The notes beneath the pieces were generated by a model that made no database searches, was not told where the DNA came from, and saw only the letters and a program-made list of their open reading frames with translations. Positions 1-6,698 of a stretch of 64,000 nt of DNA are shown here, piece after piece. The position numbers and the translations under genes were made by a program. Numbering within the stretch: the first letter of the stretch is position 1; each line of letters opens with the position of its first letter. The DNA is from Flavobacteriales bacterium (GTDB taxonomy: Bacteria; Bacteroidota; Bacteroidia; Flavobacteriales_F; PHOS-HE28): NCBI GenBank assembly GCA_016717305.1, contig JADKFY010000013.1:62001-126000 (forward strand). The letters run 5' to 3'.

Positions 1-2
1 CA

Positions 3-1463
3 GTGATCGCATTGGTCCCACGGCTGATCGCCGCCTTTTTCAGTGAAGGGTACTTCGCCCATGATGATCACTTCCTGGTGATCGAGGCGGCCGCGAGTTG
101 GGTGGACGGTTTCGATTACAACAATTGGCTGCCTTGGAACCAAACGGGTACGCCGCATCCCAGCGGGCATAGTTTCGTTTATGTCGGCTTGCACTATGTG
201 CTGTTCAGTGGATTGAAATTGATCGGTCTAGGGTCACCAAAGGCCATCATGTTGATCGTTCGATCTATCCATGCCATCTGGAGCTTGGTGGTGGTGCGAG
301 CAGGATATCGCATTGCACTTCGACTGGCGTCCCCGGAGATCGCTTGGCGTGCAGGGCTTTTCCTTGCACTGTTCTATTTCATGCCCTTTCTGGCCGTTCG
401 AAATCTGGTGGAAGTGGCCTGCATCCCCTTTCTCATGTTGGGTGCCTATCGGTTGGTCCGTTCACCGGAAGGGCCTAGTTTGAAAGATGCGTTCGTAGCT
501 GGGCTATGGATCGGACTGGCGGTGAACATCCGTTTCCAGACCTTGTTCTTCGCCGTTGGCCCGGGACTGGCATTTCTACTCCAAAAGCGTTGGAAGGAAG
601 CAGTGGTGTATGGCTTGGGAGCCACGTTGCCGATCGTCCTGCTCCAAGGCTCGATCGACCTGTTCATTTGGAGCGCCCCATTTGCGGAACTTACCGAATA
701 CGTTGGTTACAACTTGGTGAACACCACCACTTATTTTGATCAACCTTGGTACAATTACCTATTGCTACTGGCTGGCATCTACATTCCATTCCTGAGCGTT
801 GCCGTGCTTTTCGGGATCTTTCGCAAGACAAGTCCACTGCTGCTTTGGATCCCGCTAATGCTGTTCCTGGCCGTGCATTCGTACTTCCCCAATAAGCAGG
901 AGCGATTCCTTTTACCCATCGTCCCCTTGTTCTTCGTGGTCGGATATGCCGCTTGGGAACAGTGGCGATCACGCTCGAGCTGGTGGCAGCAACATATAGG
1001 TCTATGGAAGGGTCAAATGGTTTTCGTAGTGGCCCTGAACACGATCCTACTTGTTGTTCTGTGTGGTGCCTTCAGCAAACGAAGTCGTGTGGAGGCCATG
1101 GATCTGCTTCGCACAGAAACACCACTGCGCCGATTGATCATGGAAGATACTGTGGAAGGTGAACCTCCGCTCCCGCCTCTCTTTTATTTGGGCCAATGGA
1201 ACGTGAGCGTGCTGTTCGTTCTGGATCCCAAAGAACCGATCCCATCGGTCGACCCGACCCAAAAGCGCATGGACAGGCCTGATGGGATCCTATTCTTTGG
1301 TATGGAGGATCTGCCGCAACGGATGGCCCGTGTCATCGCAGCGACGGGACCGTTGGAAGTGGTCGCTGTTGCTCGTCCGGGATTGGTGGATCGTGTGGTG
1401 CACTGGCTAAATCCTGTAAATCGGAATGAGGCGATCCTCGTTACACGCACAGTTGCGAATTAG
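3..1463 (+). CDS. Alg9-like (GT22-type) membrane glycosyltransferase, 5' end outside window
   Basis: Multi-pass membrane protein of at least 486 residues, probably a polyprenyl-phosphate-sugar-dependent mannosyltransferase of the Alg9/PIG-B type acting at the outer face of the inner membrane. The N-terminal stretch has acidic residues after GYFAHDDHF, the usual place of the catalytic acidic loop in GT-C enzymes. A late PNKQERFLLPIVP segment resembles the HKEeRF motif of GT22. About nine to ten hydrophobic segments alternate with short loops. The frame is open from base 3 (GTG), so the true start is probably upstream of the window. The stop TAG is also the first three bases of the -7 box of the next gene. 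The family assignment rests on motif memory; the exact sugar and acceptor are unknown. Confidence 0.7.
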   Translation: MIALVPRLIAAFFSEGYFAHDDHFLVIEAAASWVDGFDYNNWLPWNQTGTPHPSGHSFVYVGLHYVLFSGLKLIGLGSPKAIMLIVRSIHAIWSLVVVRAGYRIALRLASPEIAWRAGLFLALFYFMPFLAVRNLVEVACIPFLMLGAYRLVRSPEGPSLKDAFVAGLWIGLAVNIRFQTLFFAVGPGLAFLLQKRWKEAVVYGLGATLPIVLLQGSIDLFIWSAPFAELTEYVGYNLVNTTTYFDQPWYNYLLLLAGIYIPFLSVAVLFGIFRKTSPLLLWIPLMLFLAVHSYFPNKQERFLLPIVPLFFVVGYAAWEQWRSRSSWWQQHIGLWKGQMVFVVALNTILLVVLCGAFSKRSRVEAMDLLRTETPLRRLIMEDTVEGEPPLPPLFYLGQWNVSVLFVLDPKEPIPSVDPTQKRMDRPDGILFFGMEDLPQRMARVIAATGPLEVVAVARPGLVDRVVHWLNPVNRNEAILVTRTVAN

Positions 1464-1468
1464 ATTTG
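1461..1468 (+). promoter_or_regulatory. -7 promoter element of the TerC gene
   Basis: TAGATTTG matches the Bacteroidota -7 consensus TAnnTTTG exactly and lies 18 bases before the ATG at 1487. It overlaps the stop codon of the upstream glycosyltransferase. No convincing -33 TTTG is visible at the usual spacing. Confidence 0.5.
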
Positions 1469-1486
1469 CGTCGCGAAACCCATCGA

Positions 1487-2257
1487 ATGGACCTTTCAAC
1501 CCTCGACCCGTCAGTTCTTCTTACCAGTAAAGGGCTTATCGGCCTTGTTACGCTTACCGCCTTGGAGATCGTTCTGGGTATTGACAACATTATCGTTATC
1601 AGTATTCTCAGTGGTGAACTGGAAGGAAAGAAACGGCAGCGTAAAGCACAACGGCTCGGCTTGGCTTTGGCCATGATCACCCGACTGGGCCTCTTGTTCA
1701 GTATCAGCTGGATCATGGGGCTTACTGCTCCATTCATCACCTTGTTCGAACATTCTTTCAGCGGACGCGATATGGTGCTCGGGATCGGTGGCCTCTTCTT
1801 GATCTGGAAGGCCACCATGGAGATCCACGCCAAGGTGGAGCATAAACGGGAAAAGCAAGGGAAGACTCGCAAGGCGACCAACTTGCTCAGCGTGGTCCTC
1901 CAGATCATTGTGATCGACATTGTATTCAGCTTGGATTCCGTGATCACTGCTGTGGGCATGAGCAATGATCTCCTCATCATGTCGCTCGCTGTGATCATCG
2001 CTGTGCTCATGATGATGGTGGCCAGCGCTGCCATCGCCGACTTCGTGGAGAAACACGCCACGGTAAAAGTGCTCGCACTCGCCTTTCTCGTCATGATCGG
2101 CGTGGCCTTGTTGATGGAAGGCATGGGCGAAGAGATCAGCAAGGCCTACATCTACGTCGCCATGTTGTTCAGTGTGCTTGTCGAGACCTTGAACTTGCGC
2201 ATGAAGGCGACTGAAAAGAAGCTTCAAGGCCGTGACGAACCCAGTGGCCGTAGTTGA
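1487..2257 (+). CDS. TerC family integral membrane protein
   Basis: A 256-residue polytopic protein of the TerC/YoaE family, associated with tellurite resistance and with metal ion (Mn) export or protein metallation at the membrane. It shows the paired family signatures LGIDNIIVISIL (near residue 27) and DSVITAVGM in the second half, each with the membrane-embedded acidic residue thought to bind metal. Seven or so hydrophobic helices are visible, with a basic linker (KHKREKQGKTRK-like) between the two halves. An in-frame TTG exists at 1466, but the ATG at 1487 is preferred because the -7 box ends at 1468. The stop TGA is back-to-back with the stop of the convergent protease gene in a TGATCA palindrome. 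The substrate is not inferable. Confidence 0.88.
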   Translation: MDLSTLDPSVLLTSKGLIGLVTLTALEIVLGIDNIIVISILSGELEGKKRQRKAQRLGLALAMITRLGLLFSISWIMGLTAPFITLFEHSFSGRDMVLGIGGLFLIWKATMEIHAKVEHKREKQGKTRKATNLLSVVLQIIVIDIVFSLDSVITAVGMSNDLLIMSLAVIIAVLMMMVASAAIADFVEKHATVKVLALAFLVMIGVALLMEGMGEEISKAYIYVAMLFSVLVETLNLRMKATEKKLQGRDEPSGRS

Positions 2258-4348
2258 TCAGGGTAACGTCCCGGTTCGTGTATTCGTAGCGACCGTACCT
2301 CCGATGTTCACCAAAATGACGTCCCGGTCGTTCATATCCCCGGTATAACTGACGATACCGTCCATGTTGGTATCGGCTTCGTAGTACCCGTTCATCACTG
2401 TTGTGGCAACATTACCTCCGATCAAGTTCAGGATCGCGTCGCGGTCATTGTTCTCGCCGGTGTAGCTTACGTCCCCATTCCCGCGGACATCGCCGGCCCA
2501 GAGGGCTGCCTTTCCAGCCATCGGTTTCATGGCCACCGACCCACCGTAGACCGGCGCGGTACCGATACTCAGGTCCAGCAACGTAGCTGTGGCTGAAAGC
2601 GCTGTCGATCCCGCTGTCATTACACCAAGATGGTTCCTGTGGCGCAGAGCAACGTAATACTGGTCCGCAGGCATGCTGAATGCGACATCGGAAACACCAT
2701 CCTTGTCCACCACTTTTCCGTTGCGTATGATCAACGCAGAGCGGGTAGAGACCACAGTGGTAGGGTCCAATTTGTCACGCAATTCCACCACCACCCAATC
2801 CACCACTGCTGTGGTGCTGTTGGAATTATTGAGAACGCTTTGCGCAACCAATTCGCCACCACCCCCGACATGCGGATAACCCAAACCAGTGTACGGTTCC
2901 ATCAGTGGGATATATCCGGCCGTGCGCAAATTGGCATCCATTTTCCCGTTCGTGCTGTTGTACGGTCCTTCCAGAAAGGCCTTGAGCTTGACCATGACCT
3001 CTTGGTCCCCTGATGTGTTCGGATCATAGCCGTCCAGCGTTACGGTGGTGTTCGCCGGATCCAACCAATCCCGAAGTCTGTAGAAGGAATATTCCTGGTC
3101 CCACATGGCGCTCATCTTGGCAACGCCACTTGGCGCGGTGGTGATGGTTGCACAGTTCTGTTGGCCATCCGATAAATGCCCAATGAAGCGTTTGTTCTGG
3201 TCGTAAGCTGGGCCACCGCTGGCACCCGGTTCCAACATTCCCTGATCCCAGAAAACGCGCCACATATTGATATTTGCAATCACGGTCGAAGTCGGTGGAT
3301 CCTGTTCAAATGCGATCTTCTTCACATCGTACAATGGGTGTTCGTAAGCGGTTATAGTCTGCGGAACGTTCCCGGACCGATCCCAACCTGCATAGTAGGC
3401 GTTGTAGGCCGCCGGAATCGGTGCATTCAATTCGATCAACGCAAAATCGTCCAATGACCAACTGGATCGGTAGGTAGCCCCGGTCATGGTTTGGGTGGTG
3501 GGCCCGACATTGCCTACACAACCTGCCGTTTCGTAGTTGAAGTAAAATACGTAATCATCCAATGTTGGCGCATAGAGACAGTGCTCTGCAATGTCCAGAT
3601 AGGGTTTACCCGGAGTTGCGGTGTTGTTCAACAAACTACCTGAACAACCGCCTCCATCGGGACGCAGGAACATGACCGTAGCACGCTTCTGATCTTGCCA
3701 AGCCGCAGCCTCGGGGCAGTTCGCGTTGATATGGCAAGGGGAGCTCTGGTATCCGGGATCGATGTCGCGTTCCGTTCCTTGTTCCTCACTGGCTCGTGGT
3801 GCGAAAATGTTCGTGTACACATGCGTAATGCTCGCCACATGCAACTGTCCCAGACCAACACCATCCGGCACATGGTATTCGATGACCACGGCTTCTCCTG
3901 GCACCACCTGCGTGGCCATGGTGCCACTAGGAGTCCTATTGCTCTGACCGAAGGCACCTATGCTGAACGTACGGTCCTCACGGTAGAGAAAGACCGTTGT
4001 TCCTTCTCCCGGTTCCCATGCATCGAATTGAACGCTGAGCATTGCTGCACCCGAGCTGCGAAGCACAAGTCGACATACCGATGAGCCATCTTCGAGCATG
4101 TCCCAATGTCCTTGTGCAAGCATATCGATCGCTTGGAAGATCTGTTCTCCGTATCGCGGAACACCTCGTTCATCGATGTTGCGTTCCGCAGGATCCACGG
4201 CTGGTCGCAGGAAATCAATTTTCGGTATTGGGGTGATCGTCAATGCAGCTGCATCGAACGATAATGGGCGACCTCCTGTATTGATCTGAGCTTGCGCGAA
4301 AAAGAAGGAGAACACACCCGGCACCCAGAGGAGCAGTCTGGTTGTCAT
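2258..4348 (-). CDS. Secreted trypsin-like serine protease (paralogue A) with C-terminal dockerin-like repeats
   Basis: A 696-residue exported protease resembling lysyl-endopeptidase-type S1 enzymes. Residues 1-20 form a signal peptide ending AQAQ. Residues about 80-180 form a beta-rich pro-region, followed by the protease domain (about 200-430). The likely triad is His256 (IAEHC), Asp301 (DDFALIEL) and Ser377 (GASGGP), with several paired cysteines as expected for an extracellular enzyme. After a linker of about 180 residues the protein ends with two repeats around GDV.G.G..YTG..NDRD (residues 612-696) rather than a type A or B T9SS tail. It lies directly downstream of paralogue B of near-identical architecture, so the pair arose by tandem duplication. 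The cleavage specificity is not known. Confidence 0.85.
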   Translation of the reverse strand: MTTRLLLWVPGVFSFFFAQAQINTGGRPLSFDAAALTITPIPKIDFLRPAVDPAERNIDERGVPRYGEQIFQAIDMLAQGHWDMLEDGSSVCRLVLRSSGAAMLSVQFDAWEPGEGTTVFLYREDRTFSIGAFGQSNRTPSGTMATQVVPGEAVVIEYHVPDGVGLGQLHVASITHVYTNIFAPRASEEQGTERDIDPGYQSSPCHINANCPEAAAWQDQKRATVMFLRPDGGGCSGSLLNNTATPGKPYLDIAEHCLYAPTLDDYVFYFNYETAGCVGNVGPTTQTMTGATYRSSWSLDDFALIELNAPIPAAYNAYYAGWDRSGNVPQTITAYEHPLYDVKKIAFEQDPPTSTVIANINMWRVFWDQGMLEPGASGGPAYDQNKRFIGHLSDGQQNCATITTAPSGVAKMSAMWDQEYSFYRLRDWLDPANTTVTLDGYDPNTSGDQEVMVKLKAFLEGPYNSTNGKMDANLRTAGYIPLMEPYTGLGYPHVGGGGELVAQSVLNNSNSTTAVVDWVVVELRDKLDPTTVVSTRSALIIRNGKVVDKDGVSDVAFSMPADQYYVALRHRNHLGVMTAGSTALSATATLLDLSIGTAPVYGGSVAMKPMAGKAALWAGDVRGNGDVSYTGENNDRDAILNLIGGNVATTVMNGYYEADTNMDGIVSYTGDMNDRDVILVNIGGTVATNTRTGTLP
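2261..2515 (-). other. Protein region: duplicated dockerin-like 'YTG..NDRD' module of protease A
   Basis: The last 85 codons hold two similar units of about 40 residues. Each has an EF-hand-like loop (GDVRGNGDVSYTG; ADTNMDGIVSYTG) followed by NDRD.IL..IGG and AT. The D-x-N-x-D-G start is that of dockerin type I calcium loops, but the aspartate expected at loop position 12 comes about four residues later (NDRD). The module ends at the C-terminal residues RTGTLP. The same module ends protease B. The calcium-binding role is inferred from the motif only. Confidence 0.6.
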
Positions 4349-4352
4349 GCAT

Positions 4353-4360
4353 CAAAGCTA
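4353..4360 (-). promoter_or_regulatory. -7 promoter element of protease A
   Basis: TAGCTTTG on the minus strand matches TAnnTTTG exactly and stands only 4 bases before the ATG (4348), so the transcript would begin at or next to the start codon. It shows that protease A has its own promoter in the 198-base gap after protease B. I see no other feature in that gap. Confidence 0.5.
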
Positions 4361-4546
4361 TGGGCATGAGAATCGCGCCATTTGAAGAATTCGACCAACG
4401 AACCGCTCACTACGATCGGGCGCGGAACCATCGACATGAACGCACCTGCCCTATCACTTTCAGGGATCCAACAAAGTATTTCGCAGGGCCACCTTACAGA
4501 AACACTGCGGTTGAATTGGTCCTTTCAGTGGAGCCACTTCACATGA

Positions 4547-6616
4547 TCACGGAAGCGATGCTGTCCTCGTTGCAGTGGCGATCGTACCTCCGATGTTCAC
4601 CAAGATCACATCCCGGTCATTGCCGATCCCGGTGTATTTTACAATTCCATCCATGTTCACATCGGTCCGGGAATAGCCGTTGTACGTCGCCGTGGCAACA
4701 GTGCCCCCCACACGCACCAGAATGGGGTCGCGATCATTGTTCACACCCGTGTATTGAAGCGTACCATCGCCAGTCACATCACCGGCCCAAAGTACAGCCC
4801 TACCGCCAAGCGGCTTGGTAGCGCTCGTCCCTCCGAACAAGGGTACTGTACCATTACTGAGGTCAAGTAGGGATGCATTGGTGCTCAGTGGTAGTGCGGC
4901 GTTGGTCATAACACCCAAATGATTACGGTGCCGCAACGCGATGAAGTAATTGTCCGCAGGCATGCTGAAAACCGGATCGGAAACACCGTCCATTGCGACC
5001 ACGTTCCCATTCCGCAAGATCAATGCACTACGCGTGGCGAGCACTTGTGCCGAGTTCAATTTGTTGCGTAGTTCGATCACCACCCAATCAACCACGGCAC
5101 TTGTACTTGAAACATTCAATACTGGCTGTGTTGTGATTTCCCCGCCTCCACCGCTATGCGGATAGCCAAGGCCCGTATAGGGTTCCGTCAATGGGACCAG
5201 ACCCGCACTTCGCAACCCAGCGTCCATGTTCACGTTAGCCACGTTGAACGGTCCTTCCAAGAAAGCTTTTAAGCGCACCTTGATGGATGGAACAGTACCA
5301 CTTGGATCATATCCGTTCAAGGTCATTGACGTGTTCGCTGGGTCCAACCAATCGCGCAGCCTGTAGAACGAATAGTCCCCATCCCACATGGCGCTCATTT
5401 TCGCGATGCCTCCCGGGTTCGTTCGGATGTTCGCACACGTTTGCCCGGAACCCGAAGTCATGTGTCCAATGAAGCGTTTATTCTGATCAAAGCAGGGTGC
5501 ACCGCTGGCGCCACCTTCGACCATGCCCACATCCCAAAAGACCCCCCACATTTGCGTACCCAATTCGCCGATCACAGTGGTCGGTGGATCAAGTTCGAAG
5601 GCGATCTTCTTCACGTCGTAAAGCGGATGCTCGAGGACGGTGATCGTTTGTGGAACAGTGCCCGAATGGTCCCAGCCCGCGTAATACACGTTGAACGCCG
5701 GTGGAATAGCTTGGTCCAATTCCACCAACGCCATGTCCTGTGGACTCCAATCCGCACGATGCGATGCTCCTGTCATCGTCTGTGTTGTCGGGCCAACACC
5801 GCCCACGCACGTTGCCGACTCATAGTTGAAATAGAACACGGTCTGGTCCAACGTGGGCGTATATAAACAGTGACCGGCCATGTTCACATAAGGAATGCCA
5901 GGAGTGCCTGTGTTGTTCAATAGACCTGCCGTACAACCACCACCATCGGGTCGGAGGAAAAGCAACGTTGCTCGCTTTTGGTTTTGCCAAGCAGCCGCTT
6001 CCGGACAGATCGTGTTGATGTGGCATGGGGAGCTTTCGACACCGAGGTCACGTTCGCCGGTTCCATTTCGTTGAAAGAGATCAAAGAATGCATGGGTAAT
6101 GCTCTGTACACGCAATTCGCCACGTGGAGCGCCAGCTGGCACCCGGTATTCAATGGTCACGGTTCCACCGGGAACCACCTGCGTGGCCATTGTGCCCATG
6201 GTTGAGCGATTCGTACGATCAAAAGCACCGATCACGGTACTTCGGTCCTCGTTGTAGATGAACACGGTCGCACCTTCAGGCAGTTCCCAGCGATCGAACT
6301 GTACGCTGAGCATGGCCGCTCCAATGCTCTTCAATGCAATGCGACATAATTGCTCACCATCCGCCAAGATCTCCCATTCCCCTCGATCGATCAGGTCCAC
6401 TGAACGAAAGCGTTGCACACCGTAACGGAGGTCGCTTACAGGTTGGAATGCATCGGGGTCTGGCTCATCAACCTCCAAGAATTGAACTACGGGCGGATCG
6501 CCTGACCGAGCGACACCGCTCGTAAAAGACCGCGGTAAACCGCCCTGCGAAAGCTGCGCCGAAGCAACGCTCCCGAATAGAATGCCCGTAAGGAGGACCA
6601 CCTGCCTGTAATCCAT
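4547..6616 (-). CDS. Secreted trypsin-like serine protease (paralogue B) with C-terminal dockerin-like repeats
   Basis: A 689-residue paralogue of the neighbouring protease, with the same order: signal peptide (VVLLTGILFGSVASAQ), beta-rich pro-region, S1-type protease domain, linker, and two dockerin-like repeats. Triad candidates are His in MAGHCLY, Asp in DMALVELD and Ser in GASGAP. The residue after the catalytic SG is Ala rather than the Gly of paralogue A, so the oxyanion loop differs slightly. The codon at 6637 is also in frame, but the start at 6616 is chosen because a TACTTTCG box ends four bases upstream of it and because it places the signal peptide at the N-terminus. The two proteins align over nearly their whole length, with the greatest divergence near the mature N-terminus and in the linker. 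Confidence 0.85.
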   Translation of the reverse strand: MDYRQVVLLTGILFGSVASAQLSQGGLPRSFTSGVARSGDPPVVQFLEVDEPDPDAFQPVSDLRYGVQRFRSVDLIDRGEWEILADGEQLCRIALKSIGAAMLSVQFDRWELPEGATVFIYNEDRSTVIGAFDRTNRSTMGTMATQVVPGGTVTIEYRVPAGAPRGELRVQSITHAFFDLFQRNGTGERDLGVESSPCHINTICPEAAAWQNQKRATLLFLRPDGGGCTAGLLNNTGTPGIPYVNMAGHCLYTPTLDQTVFYFNYESATCVGGVGPTTQTMTGASHRADWSPQDMALVELDQAIPPAFNVYYAGWDHSGTVPQTITVLEHPLYDVKKIAFELDPPTTVIGELGTQMWGVFWDVGMVEGGASGAPCFDQNKRFIGHMTSGSGQTCANIRTNPGGIAKMSAMWDGDYSFYRLRDWLDPANTSMTLNGYDPSGTVPSIKVRLKAFLEGPFNVANVNMDAGLRSAGLVPLTEPYTGLGYPHSGGGGEITTQPVLNVSSTSAVVDWVVIELRNKLNSAQVLATRSALILRNGNVVAMDGVSDPVFSMPADNYFIALRHRNHLGVMTNAALPLSTNASLLDLSNGTVPLFGGTSATKPLGGRAVLWAGDVTGDGTLQYTGVNNDRDPILVRVGGTVATATYNGYSRTDVNMDGIVKYTGIGNDRDVILVNIGGTIATATRTASLP
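4550..4804 (-). other. Protein region: duplicated dockerin-like 'YTG..NDRD' module of protease B
   Basis: The last 85 residues repeat the arrangement of protease A: GDVTGDGTLQYTG then NNDRDPIL, followed by DVNMDGIVKYTG then NDRDVILVNIGGT, with C-terminus RTASLP. The second unit is more conserved between the paralogues than the first, which suggests it is under the stronger functional constraint. Confidence 0.6.
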
Positions 6617-6620
6617 ATTA

Positions 6621-6628
6621 CGAAAGTA
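6621..6628 (-). promoter_or_regulatory. -7 promoter element of protease B
   Basis: TACTTTCG on the minus strand is a TAnnTTCG variant of the Bacteroidota -7 box. It is separated by four bases (TAAT) from the ATG at 6616, which supports that start and a leaderless mRNA. Confidence 0.4.
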
Positions 6629-6698
6629 CGCACGCACCGGTCGAATGGATCGATGAACAATTAGAAGTTTTCGACCAACACGACACCGCCAATTCCGT

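Noticed and set aside
1511..2227. 238-codon minus-strand frame opposite terC
   Set aside because: His/Glu-rich antisense translation without family features; the plus-strand TerC motifs are clear.
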